From: Dermatemys mawii
Lineage: Eukaryota > Chordata > Testudines > Dermatemydidae
Length of the DNA: 64,000 bases
Direction: 5' to 3'
Assembly (NCBI GenBank): GCA_007922305.1
Contig: ML677364.1
Coordinates: 15,266,606 to 15,330,605 of the forward strand
In this document: one piece after another, positions 31,762 through 44,916 of the stretch
Layout: every line of letters begins with the position of its first letter
Numbering within the stretch: the stretch's first letter is position 1
The notes under the pieces: model-generated
Told to the model about the DNA's origin: nothing
Database searches by the model: none
What the model saw: the letters and a program-made list of their open reading frames with translations, nothing else
Program-made: the position numbers and the translations under genes

Positions 31762-34724
31762 CTGTTACTGATCCATTGAGGATGCACACTGTTCCTTAGC
31801 TATATGTTTATGGAACACAGAATTTACCCTATTAAAAGGATGTAACAGTCTGGATACTCTGGTAAACGGAAGCGTCCAGTGCTGGATACCTTGAGGTGCA
31901 ATTTCCCAATATGGTTTCATAATTTTTTTCAGAGCTTGGGTGTAGATGCCCTGTAATGTTTGAGACACAGTCTTAAGATTGTTAAAACCATTTTCTGCTC
32001 ATGCTGTTGGGTAATTTTCAGCATAGTACCAAAAATTTTCAGCGTAGTACCAGCACATTTGAGCTACTGAGAATCAAAAACACTCTCCAACATGCTAGTT
32101 TAGTGTGGCATGCTCACAGATTCATTAAATATGATATTCAAAAGGGGTAAAGGACTTTAAAGCAGCTTCTTTTCCTTTACTTAAACAAGATTTACATAGC
32201 AGAGCCAAAGGAAACAAACACAGAGCATGAAAAAGAGCGAGAATTGTAAATGACTGTTTTCAAAAACCAGCATACTCTGCATACTCAGCACATTCATTCT
32301 TGACCTTCTCTGTCTACTAATTTTCTCCTGACGTGCTAAATCTTTGCTAGATGAAATATTTGTTGGTGAGCATCTTAAGAGATTCAAAGACCAAACTGCC
32401 ATGAACAGGTTGGCGCTATTTCTTTATCATTCATTATTCAAGCTGCTGTTTGTAATATTTATATGGGTCATCCAGATTGTAGCACCTTATTGCAGAAACT
32501 CATTAATGGTCATTAAAGTTGTAGCCTCTACTCCCTAAGGAAGGCTAGCTGAATGTGCATGATGGGCCTGATTTCAGAAATTAGGATGCCATTGATTTAT
32601 CTGATCGCATCACCATTTAAGAGGAAGTGGCATCAGGGTCATCAGCCAGGTGGTTTTAGAGTGATACCTTCAGCTCCAAACTGTAAGCAATGGATTTCAC
32701 CTGCCTCTGAGAATAGTATCAGTGTACAGTATATGCAAGTCATTAAACCAGACAGCACATAAGCATTCATGCTTCCTAGTGCAAATTACTGAGAGGGAGG
32801 TTTACTGGGAAAGAGAGAGGAAAAAAAAAAAAAAAAAGAGGAAATGAAATATTCCACAAAACACAGAAAAATCAATCAATATCTCCCACATCCTCCTCTG
32901 GCCAGCCAGTCAGGGCCCTGAGGCTTCAGAGTGTGACTTTAATAGTCCTGCCAAAACATATCTGCTTAAGCAGTTGAGAGCTTCCCTATTCTATAAGCTC
33001 AGTGCTAGCAGGTGAGTGAGATTGGAGATGTTAGAAGAGACTTTCAATAATTTTCAAGAATTCAAGCCAAGCAATAGTAACAAAAGGTTGAATGCTTCTT
33101 ATCAATACATAAACAACAATCTTGCTCCACCACCCATAAGAAATACATCCTTCTCTCTTGTCATGGATTCACAGGATCCAGTCTATACCCTAGTCTGTAA
33201 TGAATCAATCCCTTGGGTGTGACCCCTTTAGTATGCCAGACTGCAAGCATCTTCACAGTTCTGCAGGGCCTCCACAACTCCGAAACTGGGCCTTTGGATG
33301 TCAGTGACCTCTGTCTCCCTGGATGGCTACCTGCAGTGCATCTGACCAAGGCAGATTCCAGAGAGGAGTCTTGTTCCTTCACCTTCAGTGCACGTTGCTC
33401 TCAGTAAGTATCTGCAGCCACAGCAAGTAACAGGATAACAATTCATTAGTCCCCTAGTTCACTGAATCTGTATTCCTTGCAGTATATCATATGACCCAAG
33501 GTAACTAATTAAGAAGGCACAACACCTGTTGAGCTTTGAATGGACTGAGAATTAGACATACTCTCTTAATGCAAATGAATTTAGGACCATTTCACTATAT
33601 CACAAAGTTTTTAAACAGTATTTATGTGCAGTCTTCTTTCTAAGCTCTAGAAAAAATAAGCTGGGTAGAATGTTAACTTGTAGCAACTTCCTAGATAATG
33701 TTGTTGTTTTCCTTTTTTTGGACAATGTTGTTTCTCCTGTGAATTAACCAGGGTTTGCAAAGTTATAGAAGAATGACTACATAAAGTGACTGACAGCATA
33801 TTGACAGTTCAAGCAGCTTCTGCTCACATTCTAGGAACTCAGGAATATCAGACTGTGAACAGCAAATTGATTTAATCCCCGATGGCATTCAAAGCAAGCA
33901 AAGAATAACTACAAAATAGCCATCCTATACTATAACACATGTGCCTAATAATGATAATCAAGTCACTGATTGATTAATATGACCTCATTAGACTTGGTAA
34001 CTTTCCTTTAACCCCCAACTACATTTTGACATGTAGACTTTCAAATGTTTGGCAATGGAATCTTTTCTTTTAATTATTTGGACATATTTGCCTAGCCAAA
34101 AACTGCTGCTATTCATGTTATTGGGAATATTTTTTATTCAATTTGGCCATCCCTTGATTTTGGCCTTTTATTTGTTGTTATGCTCCTCCAAATGTGCAAG
34201 ATGCTTCACAAACACACAAAGATGGATGGACCATGTTCCCAAAGAGCTTCCAGGCTTAGGAAACATTTGTAAACACTTATGCCTGTTCTTAACTTTAGGC
34301 CTATAAATTGTGTCACTGAAGTAAATGGGAATGACTCAAAGCTGTAAAGTTAAACATGTGTGTGCATTTTTAGAACCAGGGCCTACAGACAGGTGTACCA
34401 AAATACAAGAAGGTAATCAATAAAGTAAGAGAGAAGTAGACAAAGTTCACAGTAATGAAATCATGCAGTTCCTCATTTAAGGCGTATACACGTCTTGATT
34501 GTTCATTTACATTAATGTGGATTGGCATTTGCTTGTTTTTGTGGGGTTTAGACTGACACACATTGCTATGAATTTTATCAACCAAGGTAATTGTATACAA
34601 GGAGTCACATAATCTTGGAGCAAGTGTACATACTTTTGCAATCAATATTTATACCCAACTACAGTTCATCAGATTATTTGGAGCGCTTTTGAATCCCATC
34701 AAAAGAAAAACACTGCAGAATTAC
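31762..34724. other. Gene-free stretch with minor repeats
   Basis: No exon was recognised. There is a 17-A run at 32821-32837. About 33150-33415 (GTGTGACCCCTTTAGTATGCC, TGGATGGCTACCTGCAGTGC) reads like an LTR or other long-repeat fragment, but no ends are visible. The rest looks unique. Confidence 0.35.
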
Positions 34725-34850
34725 GAATAATAACTATTTAGTATTAATATTGCAATACTACCCAAAGTCTTTAGTTGCAAGCAGGGACCTATTATGCTAG
34801 GCACTGCACTAACACACTGGAAGATTTGGTTGATATCACAAAGAGGGTGA
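34725..34850 (-). mobile_element. L2-like 3' tail fragment
   Basis: It reads TATTAATATTGCAATACTACC, then GCAGGGACCTATTATGCTAGG, CACTGCAC and TAACACACTGG. On the minus strand this matches the L2-like tail order (TGTACAGCGCCTAGCA...GGTCC...). It is heavily diverged. Confidence 0.5.
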
Positions 34851-35769
34851 TCTTGCACATTTAATGCTATTCAGGTGCTTTGATCATACTCCAATTAAAA
34901 GTACTCATGGGTGGAAGCTCCCTGCCAATTCTGAAAAATACAGTACAATACGATTAAAAAACCAAAAGCCTAAAGTTTCATCATGAATCCACATGGCAAA
35001 AATGATTTTTAAGTTGTTTCATTATAAAAAGAAAAATAAAAACCTCTAGGCTAAGGGATTTTTCCCAGCACATAAATCTCTAGAACAATGCAGGGACGGA
35101 TGTATCCAACTGTTTATGATGGCTGAGATTAAAGAAGGGTTTTGAAATTGCTCTTATTAAACTGATCTAACATAAAAGAAGCAAACAGTATATTTTAATG
35201 ACAAATTAAACAAATGGTTTAGCTCTGAGGCAGCTACTTTATACCAAGCCTTTGCTAATACGTCTTCATTTTGTCTGTCCTACAACATTAGGGGCAAGAA
35301 GGCTTTTGTGTTGCACAGCTAATAAATTCAGGGAAAATGTTTTTGCACTGCAGTAACTCAGATTAGATTTTAATGTTTCATTTCAGAATGAATCTCACCT
35401 CTTCAATTTAATTTTATTGAAATGATACTACACAAACACTAAAAAAAGTTTATGTAGAGTTTCTTTTGAACATCAAGTTTGCAGATCGGAAACTGCATTC
35501 TCCACTCACAGACAGATAAAGAAGAAATCTGTGCTGAACAAAAAGCCATGGAAGCCACAGAACTGAGGTCTTCCCATATGTCTGCATAGCTTTTTGAATT
35601 CTCTAAATTTTGACAAAGTACGGTTTTTAGCCCTTCCATATTCAAAGGTCACCTAGACAATGCAAAATGTAAGCACTTCTGTTGAGTCCGCATCCTGGCA
35701 GAATTAACCAAGAATACTAAATAAAAAAAGAATTAATTTCCCACACTCACCTTGAAGAAATGTAGTAGG
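34851..35769. other. Gene-free stretch
   Basis: No gene or bounded repeat was recognised. Confidence 0.35.
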
Positions 35770-35985
35770 AGGAGATATACCTATCTCATAGAGCTAGAAA
35801 GACCTTGAAATGTCATTGAGTCCAGTCCCCTGCCTACAGTAGCAGGACTAAGTACTGTCCCCCCACAGATTTTTTTTGCCCCAGATTCCTAAATGGCCTT
35901 CTCAAGGTTTGAGTTCACAACCCTGGACTTAGCACACCAATGCTCAAACCCCTTGGGGAGAGCTATCTCTCTCCTATCCCCAACT
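35770..35985 (-). mobile_element. tRNA-derived SINE with CR1-like 3' tail
   Basis: On the minus strand the head reads GATAGCTCTCCCC, then GGGGTTTGAGCATTGGTGTGC, then AAGTCCAGGGTTGTGAACTC. This is tRNA-like, with an A-box (TAGCTC...GTTTGAGCA, carrying a small insertion) and a B-box (GGTTGTGAACTCAAACC). After a unique body the tail reads GACTGGACTCAATGAC, TTTCAAGGTC and TTTCTAGCTCTATGAG, which parallels the CR1 3' end at 47288-47350 (TTGGACTAGATGACC...AGGTCCCTTCC...TTCTATGA). tRNA-headed SINEs with CR1-type tails are known from turtles, which fits mobilisation by CR1. Confidence 0.72.
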
Positions 35986-36059
35986 GTTAACAAGGAAACT
36001 AATTATCAAGGGCCTGCTCCTAGTCCCCTAAAACCCAGCAGGAGTTTTGTAATTTACAA

Positions 36060-37354
36060 CAATGGGAGGCTAACAGTTTAAGTTTTTCAGATTTTAACCC
36101 TGTTAACTGCTTCAGTGCTGAATGAGAAACCAGATCCATCAAACAAATGCCCTTGTCCTGCACAGAGGCACATAGCTTCCATATCCTGGTAAAAAACTGA
36201 TAGGGCAATGCTTGTATCTTCAATCATCTCTCAGAGGAAAAACAGCTAAACAGCAGGCTATGTCAGTTGGAGACACTGTTTTTATCCAGATCATGAAAAA
36301 TAGCATAGAAAAGACAAGAATGACTATTCAATAGTTTAGAATTTGTTTTAATTCACTCTATCTCTGACCTTTAGTTAAGATAGGTTTCACAATTTCAATA
36401 AATCTTCTTACAGTTTTTGACTGAATGATGGCAGGCAAAACTGAAAAATTCTTTTTTTTCTACCACCGCTTTCTCCTTGTAAACCAATTTGTCCAAAAAT
36501 GACACAGAGCTGCCCAGAAAATGGAAATCCCTTTCCACAGAAATATTGGTTTTGCAACTAAAGTATTTTTCACTGTAAAATCACTCTGATGAAAAAATTT
36601 CAAACAGTTCTACTTGCAGCAAACAATTAGGACTATTTACATGTTCAAATTGCCTGTTGTGTATCGAATAACATAATATTAGGACAAGCAGGTGAATTTT
36701 CAGAATCTTATGGTTAGATTATGCATGAAGTAACCACATATCAACCATCAGGTAAATCCTTTAGCACACCTGTTAGTGCTGGAATCCTTATATGGTGAAG
36801 TGGAATAAAGGTAGACTTTCTTGGCCACTTTCAAACCAATACAGCTTCTTGAGGGGAAGGGAGGGAAGAGATATGGGTGAGGAGGGAGAATTGTGATGTT
36901 TTCTGAAAACTAAATTTCCAAACTTTTTTTTTCAAAATTGGAAGTGTGGCATTTCAAAAGTAGAAACATTTCACCAGTTGTAGAGTAGGTTGAAAAATGG
37001 CAAGAATGGAGAAAAATATGAAAACGCCATTGAAATTGGTTTTGTTTTTTCCCCACCAAATGTTGTTGAAAGTTTTTTAAAAACTGACCAATTCTAGTTG
37101 AAAAATTAGAAAACTGGAGGAATCTAGCCATTTACTGGAAACTCCTTTGTGACATCTAGTGCACAGGATCAATATTTTCTCTCACTTCTGTTCAGCAGGC
37201 TGGTCTCCTTCAGATTCAGCTGAGATCCAAGTTCTAAACCTGTAGGAGCCAGGACTCAGAAAAATAAATCAGTGGGATGTGTATTTACTCTGTCTCTGCT
37301 TGGATTGGTCTTGGATAATGAGGGTCTCCAACTCCTCAGGTCTCCAGGCTCTTA
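36060..37354. other. Gene-free stretch with A/T-rich repeat remnants
   Basis: No gene was recognised. About 36430-36620 (ending AATTTCAAACAGTTCTACT) and 36900-37115 (AAATTTCCAAAC...CTGACCAATTCTAG) resemble degraded copies of the 'agctggttga' TIR family, but the ends are not definable. Confidence 0.3.
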
Positions 37355-37470
37355 GACTTTAAGGCCAGAAGGGACCATCATGATCATTTAGTCTGACCTC
37401 CTTCACATTTCAGGCCACAGAACTTTGCCCACTCACTTCTGTAATAGACCCTTAACCTCTGCATATCCCA
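37355..37470 (-). mobile_element. CR1/SINE 3' tail fragment, minus strand
   Basis: The reverse complement contains GGAGGTCAGACTAAATGATC, then ATGGTCCCTTCTGGCC and TTAAAGTCTAAGAG, a CR1-type tail (GGACTAGATGACC...GGTCCCTTCC...TCTATGA). It lies just upstream of the larger plus-strand CR1 copy. Confidence 0.6.
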
Positions 37471-37478
37471 AATTAAAA

Positions 37479-39611
37479 AGAAAACATAACAAGAGAACCA
37501 AAAAGGAGCCACAGTGGCTAAACAACAAAGTAAGAGAAGCAGTGAGAAGCTAAAAGGCATAATTTAAAAAGTAGAAGTTAAATCCTAATGAGGGAAATAG
37601 AAAGGATCATAAATTCTGGCAAATGAAATGTAAAAATATAATTAGGAAGACCAAAATGAATTTGAAGAACAGTTAGCCAAAGACTCAAAAAGTAATAGCA
37701 ACATTTTTTTAAAGTACATCAGCAGCAGGAAGCCTGCTAAACTACCAGAGGGGCCACTGGACGATGGAGATGATAAAGGAGCACCAAAGGACGATAAAGC
37801 CATTGTGGAGAAACTAAATGAATTCTTTGTATCAGTCTTCACGGCTGAGGATGTGAAGGAGATTCCCAAATCTGAGCAATTCTTTTGAAGTGACAAATTT
37901 GAGGAACTGTCCCAGATTGAGGTATCATTAGAGGAGATTTCAGAACAAATTGATAAACTAACAGTCACAAGTCACCAGGACCAGATGGTACTTATCCAAG
38001 AGTTCTGAAGGAAGTCAAATGTGAAATTGCAGGATTACTAACTGTCACCTGTAACCTATCATTAAATCAGCTTCTATACCAAATGACTAGAGGATAGCTA
38101 ATGTGACACCAATTATTAAAAAAGGCTCCAGAGGAGACTCCAACAATTACAGGCCAGTAAACCTGACTTCAGTACCGGGCAAACAGGTTGAGACTGTAGT
38201 AAAGAACAAAACTGTTAGATGAACATAATTTGTTGTGGAATAGTCAACATGGTTTCTGTAAAGGAAAATCGTGCCTCACCAATCTACTAGAATTCTTTGA
38301 TGGGGGTCAACAAGCATGTGGACAAGGGGGATCCTGTGGATATAGTGTATTTAGATTTTCAGAAAGCCTTTGACAAGGTCCCTCACCAAAGATTCTTAAG
38401 CAAAGTAAGCAGACATGAGATAAGAGGGAAGGTTCTCTCATGGATTGTTAACTAGTTAAAAGATAGAAAATAAAGGGTAGGAATAAATAGTCAGTTTTTA
38501 GAATGGAAAGACGTGAATAAGGGTATCTCTCAGGGGTCTTACTTGGCCTAGTCCTATTCAACATATTCATAAATGGTCTGGAAAAAGGGGTAAATAGTAA
38601 GATGGCAAAATTTGCAGATGATACAAAACTACTCAAGATAGTTATGTCCCAGGCAGACTGCTAAGAGCTACAAAAGGATCTCTCAGAACTGGGTGACTGG
38701 GCAACAAAATGGCAGATGAAATTTCATGTTGATAAATGCAAAGTAATGCACGTTGGAAAGCATAATCCCACATATACATATGAAATGATAGGGTCTAAAT
38801 TAGCTGTTACCACTCAAGAAAGAGATGTTGGAGTCATTGTGGATAGTTCTCTGAAAACACCCACTCATTGTGCAGTGCCACTCAAAAAACTGAATAGAAT
38901 GTTTGGGAATCATTAAGAAAGGGATAAATATCATATCACCTCTATATAAATCCATGGTGCGCCCACATCTTGAATACTATGTGCAGATGTGGTTGCCCCA
39001 CCTCAAAAAAGATATATTGGAAATGGAAAAGGTTCAGAAAAGGACAACAAAAATGATTGGGGAATGCAGTGTCTGCCATATGAGGAGAGGTTAATAAGAC
39101 TGGGACTGTTCAGCTTCAAAAAGAGACGACTAAGGAGGGATATGATTGAGGTCTATAAAATCATAACTGGTATAGAGAAAGTAGATAGGAAAGTGTTGTT
39201 TACTGCTTCTCATAACACAAGAACTAGGGGTCACCATATGAAATTAATAGGTAACAGGTTTAAAACAAATAAAAGGAAGTATTTCTTCACATAACACGCA
39301 GCAAACTTGTGGAACTCCTTGCCACAGGATGTTGTGAAGACCAAGACTATAACAGGATTAAAAAAATAACCAGATCAGTTAATGAAGGATAGATCCATTA
39401 ATGGCTATTTGCCAGCATGGGCAGGAATGCTGTCCCTAGTCTCTGTTTGCCAGAAACTGGGAATGAGCAACAGGGGATGGATCACTTGATGATTACCTGT
39501 TCTGTTCATTCCCTCTGGGGCACCTGGCCACTGTTGGAAGAGAGGATACTGGGCTAAATAGACCTTTGGTCTGACCCAGCAGGGCCATTCTTGTGTTCTT
39601 ATATTCTATGA
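37479..39611 (+). pseudogene. CR1 LINE copy 2, ORF2 broken
   Basis: This is a plus-strand CR1 of about 2.1 kb, closely collinear with 14880-17026. It starts at ACCAAAAAGGAGCCACAGTGG, contains the RT motif A region (ATAGTGTATTTAGATTTTC, about 38342) and a FADD box coding stretch (TTTGCAGATGATAC, 38611-38624), and has the same C-terminal region and 3' UTR with a TGTTCTTATATTCTATG tail. Several in-frame stops and frameshifts split it; its RT region is readable only in pieces such as 38716-38916 and 38989-39294. It is older than the 14.9-kb copy, judging by its breaks. Confidence 0.85.
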
Positions 39612-40320
39612 GTTGGGCACCTAAATACCTTTAAGGATCTGTACATTAGTCCCTCTCACCATCACTGCAATATCATTCACTTTTCTAGATGCATGTTGGA
39701 ATTTACTGATTACATTTAGACCTGAAAGGAGATGACTTAAAGGAAATTTGACTGAGATATTCAGAATCATAAAGAATTTAAATGGTATATTTTTCACACT
39801 GCCCCCAAATGAGAACAATGGGGAGACTCAGATTAAATTAATAGTTATGTATCAAGGCCCATACCTACAGCTAGTGTACATCTCCATAGCTCCATCCAAG
39901 TGAGTGCTTCAGGAGACAAGTTCATCATCACAGAGGTTAGGCAAGAATACTTTCTTCCATATTTTCCCCCAATCTACAACAATAGCTGGGATCCCTGTTT
40001 TTCTTCCCTGTTTCTGAAGCTTCATGTATTAGCTACAGGATATCATGTTTAACGGTACAGGGGCCTGACAAATCAAACCTCCCTGTGATAGCAAGCAGTT
40101 ACAGACTTTGGATCCTGTAGTTTCAATAGTTTCTAGTCTCTTTAGTTCAGATCCTCAAAGATATTTGGTGCCTAACTCCCCTTGAAACCACCTATTATTT
40201 GAGCTACAGCCAGCCAAAGAGTAGGAACAACAGGCCTAGATCCTCCAAGGTCTTTAGGTACCTAACTCCCATTGGTTTCAACAGGAGATTTTTGGATGTC
40301 TGTAGCCAAGGGAAGATGAT
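39612..40320. repeat. Old 'gatcctcaaagatattt-ggcaccta' repeats
   Basis: Pieces at 39612-39646 (GGGCACCTAAATACCTTTAAGG) and two direct copies at about 40145-40185 (CAGATCCTCAAAGATATTTGG, then TGCCTAACTCC) and 40238-40285 (TAGATCCTCCAAGGTCTTTAGG, then TACCTAACTCCCATTGG) share one consensus. The same 'taggcaccta' vocabulary borders the 8.85-kb composite. 39650-40140 between them shows no gene. Confidence 0.45.
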
Positions 40321-42542
40321 CCACTGTTTTATGCACGACCAATGCCAGTTCTTATATTTTGTCTCCCCTGCCCCAGAGACAATATGAGTTAAGACCAGAT
40401 GGGGCTCCTCATCTTTTGCTGTTTGTCTACTTCTCAGGGCTGGTGCAGAGTCTGCACCTCTACTCCTTTCAGACTGAGCTGGTCCCCTGCTGCTGTGATC
40501 ACCCTGGGCTTGCCTACACAATGCCTCTAGGCAGTATTTCTATGTCAGATACAATATGTTTCAACACACTGTGCAGTCTGAACAAATTTCCTATGCACCC
40601 AGTGCAATATGACCTGACATTCTGGTGATCACAAATGCTGCGTCATCCTTTCCTTCAACATCCAACAGTTCTGATGTGGCAGAGGTGTAATGAAGTGTAA
40701 GGAGGCATATGTGTCACTAATATAGCATCACTCTAAGGAAGGACTTCTTTTGCAGAAGAGTTGCCCTTAGTACTCAAACTTTGATTAGTCCCAAGTCTTT
40801 GGTGAGAAACATGCACTTCCCTAATGTATCTGTGGAATAATTGTGTTAAGGGAAGCTGGGTTTCCAATGGTTGTTCTTGTAATATATCTTTAATGCTGTT
40901 CTAGCTCATTTGAACAGCTTTAAAGATCACAGGACAAAGAAAGATTTATCAAGAGCAGAAGGTGAAGTCTACTGGATATCAATGAATCAGGATGTAACAA
41001 GATAATGTAATGAAGTAATCTTGCTTTCTGTGGTAATATCTCAAGAAGAGCCTAATGATTTTCTAGGAGGGAAGTTAACGTGGACCTAGAGATCCCAATT
41101 ATCAGACTTCAGCCTCCATTAGTGTGCAGGCTCCTTTGTGGGTGTACACAACTGCCTGAGTATTTTTATTATTTATTGAATATTCACCACATGGATGTGC
41201 GGACTTTGCCATCGGTCCAGTCAGGTGCTCTCACTTAACCACTGTGACTGCTGTGAGGTGACCCAGCCACTAGATCCTGCATGTTTTTTAAGCCTCCAGC
41301 CAGCCCAGTTCCTCTGTCAGGTGATTTCCAGCCTCCTCCGGTGATCCCAGCCTCCTACCAGGTGACTTTGTTGGCAGATGACCACTGCCCTGAAAAACCA
41401 TTTCTTCTGGGTTGGAGCTTCTCTATTGTTTAGGATGTTTGCGTTTGAATGAAAGACCTTCCCAAGTTAACGATCCTCTATTGTCAGCCCACATCTTGGA
41501 ATTTGAGTCCAACATGGAAGCAAAGAAGCCACAGGAAAGGCTACCAGCCCCCATATTCAAAATGAAGTTTGCAATTTGGCAGAGTACAGAGGAGATGCAT
41601 GGGGGTGGGAGGGCAGGTTTGCCCGCCCTCCCCTGCCCTCACTGCCCCCATCCCCACTATTGGCAGGCATGGGTTGCCTCTGGCAGAGTGAGTTCATAAT
41701 CTGACACAAAACCAACAAATTTTACAGATTTTCAAATCATCACAGGTCTACGGTTGTATGTGTGGAGATTTCTCCAAGCTATTGCACTGGAGTAAACTCT
41801 AAAGTGTCTCCTCTGACATTACTTGAGGCCTCTAGGAGAAAATTCATTTCTCCTTTTCGTCTCCCTGGTTTTCCCGTTTTCATCTGAAATACATGCAGTG
41901 GGTTGTCACAATTGCGACCTGTTGTAGTGGTTATTTGTATGATTTGGACTTCTGTCCATTAGGAATGGAGCTAATATCATGGAATATAAAGTTTTCCTTA
42001 TAAAAGGAATCAGTATAGCACTCTAACAATTTTAGTATGGATAAGTAAGTCAGATCTCAATACATAACAGAGAAGCAGGAGAGCTTAACAAATCAATATA
42101 TGACTGGAGCTGATCAAACAGTTGAAGATTATTTTTGCTCTACATTCCTGTAGTCTGACCTTGTATAAATATTTGTGTGCACCACTTGTTTTACACAATG
42201 CCAACTCTATAGATGTAAAACTGAAGAAACTGATATTAGAGATTGAGCCTGCTCATCTAATAAAAGGTTACTATTGAAACAGACATAATTCAAAATGTAG
42301 ATATGGGATTACTCATGTGCTTAAGGTTAAGCAGATGTGTAAGCATTTGCAGAACTGAGGGCATATATGTGCTATAGTCCACATAAACTGTACATAATCC
42401 TATATATGACATGCCACCAGGATCATTTTGGTATTAGTTCATTTGTATATAAAGTATTTCACTTGTAGAAAGAGACTTTAGTTTGTAGTGCTCATTTAAT
42501 AAAAGTTCCTATAGAAAAATGAAACATCAATTTACAATAGAA
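40321..42542. other. Gene-free stretch
   Basis: No exon was recognised. Around 42310-42360 (TACTCATGTGCTTAAGG, TTAAGCAGATGTGTAAGC) is an old repeat remnant related to the hairpin at 52472. The rest looks unique. Confidence 0.35.
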
Positions 42543-42543
42543 T

Positions 42544-42571
<28 letters not shown>
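42543..42571. repeat. (AT)n microsatellite
   Basis: An uninterrupted AT run of about 29 bp is followed by an A run. Confidence 0.88.
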
Positions 42572-42576
<5 letters not shown>

Positions 42577-44355
42577 AAACCTTTATCCTAAGTGACAGCA
42601 GCCCAAACCCCACACTATAAACTGAAATGGTAATTAATTATTACATATAATGTAACTTAGATTTAATTTATACAAGTCTGTTCCCTTGTTTTAGAGAAGT
42701 AAATGTAAGAAAAAACAGCCTAGTTATAAATCTAGTAATTTTATTTGTCAACATTTTTTTCTTGCTGTGAAACTCTTTTACAAGCTTAATTTCAATTGAA
42801 ATAAGTATGCAAATAGAGAACAAAAGTGCTATGTTTTCAGTTCTTTTTCTAATAGAATGACGGCAACAGCATAACAGTATAAAATATAAGCTAATGTTTG
42901 GTTATCATTAGTTATTCTTTAATATAAGGGCAACCTATGTTACTTTATGTTGGAGATGAATCAGTGGAATATATGAAAATCCAGTATATATATTAATCCA
43001 TGGGTTAATCAATCAGATGGGCAGGACTAACACCAGAGGTTTTTCCCATAGAGGCTCCATTTAATATCCTCCTCCTCCTTTAATCTATTTTTTAACTTCC
43101 AAGCCTGGAACATCTCATCATATGGGTCATGCTCCTTGAAGAATATGGAGTTGAAAAGACAATGCTAAAATAGCATTGTTGACACTGACACCACAAGAAG
43201 AAACTCCAGCCAGTGGTGGACAGCAGGAACAGCAACTAAGCTGTTTCTGAATATTATGTAGCTTCTGATTTCTTCAGTGAGTGGCAAGACTATCAAGGAA
43301 AAGTCTCTTCCTTTTTAAAATGATGTATCTGGATTATTTTTTTTACGTTGAAACACCTGTCCCTCCAATTTTCACAACAGATGACTAAACCTAGAATCTT
43401 CAATGGTTCAGATTAGCATCCAAATGTTAGTCATCTCTTGTGAAAATCTAAATGTTTGGATGATGATCTGTCACTGACGGGGCCAGAAATCGCAAAAACA
43501 AAAAATTTTCAATATGTAAACAATTAAGCTTAAGTCCTCCCAAAATCATGCAAAATATGGGCATGAGAAAATTCACACAACAAAAAAAAATACAGCTTTT
43601 TTTAAAAAAACTATTTTTTTTAGTTGATTTGAATGATCTGCAAAGGGTTGGATCCATTCATTCTTATTTTATCCAAACCACTCACATATCCCTAATTTAC
43701 ACCTCAGAGGATGAAGCTGATTGGATAGGGGCAGTTGAGTTGATGACACTGATGCATTGGTTATGCAGTTCTTCCTCCCTTCCTGGGAAACAGAGCTCTT
43801 TCCCCAAACCCTCAATGAAAATATCTTTGTGTTGTCTTAGTAGTTAACCAATTTTTAATAGAACAATTGTATGCCAGAATCGAATAGCCACGCTGCATGT
43901 CTGTCACTCTCGGTGATCCATGTGCATAGCAAGCAATCTGTTACTTGGTTGACCTAGAGCAGACTCTTCGATCTCTAAGTTATTAGTTCAAATCTAGTCC
44001 CAGTCGGTAGCAATTGAAAGTTTGCTACCATCTAATGGATGCTCAGTGATCAATTTAAAACAAGCCTGATGTTTCAGCCTTGTTTCTAGCACACACTGCA
44101 ATGCACAATAATTAGGATCCTTGTTGGAATTCTCAGCAGACAGCTGGAGGTTGAGTGGAATGGAGAATGAATCTCCCCCAACCCCTAGATATTGTTCTTC
44201 CAGTGTGAAGCTTGGGCAGAAATCTGATGGTGTGAAGAAGTCTGCACTAATGCCACTTTCTTCTGTGGGTAAAAAATGTCTCCAAGGCTGTGCACTTTCC
44301 CTAAGTAGTAAATGCACAGAAAAGTTAAAAGAGAAAATTAAAATAGACTTTTTAA
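42572..44355. other. Gene-free stretch
   Basis: No gene was recognised. Poly-A and poly-T runs flank 43580-43622. The short frames at 43448-43847 on both strands are A/T-composition artefacts. Confidence 0.35.
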
Positions 44356-44358
44356 TTA

Positions 44359-44916
44359 GGTCTGGTCTACACTAGTGAGGAGAGTCGACCTAAGATACGC
44401 AACTTCAGCTACATGAATACCATACCTGAAGTCAATGCATCTTAGGTCGACTTACTTGCCGTCCTCACGGTGGCAGTGGTCAGCAGCTCCCCTGTCAACT
44501 CTGCCTTGCACCTTTTGGCGAGCTGGAGTCCCTGAATCGATGGGAGTGCCGCTGGATATTGATTTATCGCATCCTGACGAGATGCAATAAATCGATCCCC
44601 AATAGATCGATCGCTACGCATCAATCCAGCCAGTAGTGTAGACCAGCGGTCTTCAATGTTTTCCCGCCATGCCCCTTTTTAATCTCCCACCTCTATTCGT
44701 GGCCCCCGCGGGTATGTCCACTGAAATGTCACCGAATAGAAAGCTTCTGCTTTCTGTGGCGGCATTTCGGCAGGACAAAAATAGACTGCGAGTTCAGTTG
44801 TCTCCCAGTCAGGATCGGTGGTGGCGCCAGGGTCTCGCGCACCCCCAGGAGTGGTCTCGCACATCCCCTGGGGGTGTGTGCACCCCACTTTGAAGACCAC
44901 TGGTGTAGACAAGGCC
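44359..44916. mobile_element. Harbinger-type MITE, split by an hAT insertion, TTA target duplication
   Basis: The left end is GGTCTGGTCTACACTAG. The right end, after the inserted element, is GTGTAGACAAGGCC, which is GGCCTTGTCTACAC on the other strand. TTA lies on both sides (44356-44358 and 44917-44919), the canonical Harbinger duplication. Near the left end an internal palindrome pairs AGTCGACCTAAGATACGC with GCATCTTAGGTCGACT. Without the insertion the element is about 291 bp. The ends match those of the 4.27-kb Harbinger at 19450. Confidence 0.9.
44644..44902. mobile_element. hAT-type element nested in the MITE, 259 bp
   Basis: The ends are CAGCGGTCTTCAATG and TTTGAAGACCACTG, inverted with one mismatch. 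A perfect 8-bp target duplication, GTGTAGAC, lies at 44636-44643 and 44903-44910. The target is the host MITE's own terminal repeat. No ORF of note. The interior has GTGGCGGCATTTCGG and TCTCGCGCACCCCC blocks. Confidence 0.92.

Noticed and set aside
35905..35975. Possible functional tRNA gene
   Set aside because: A-box and B-box-like motifs are present, but the A-box is disrupted and the region continues into a SINE body and CR1-like tail.
44359..44646. A first reading of the MITE as ending at 44646
   Set aside because: CAGTAGTGTAGACCAG looks like a complete right TIR, but the exact GTGTAGAC duplication shows that the real end is at 44916 and an hAT element begins at 44644.
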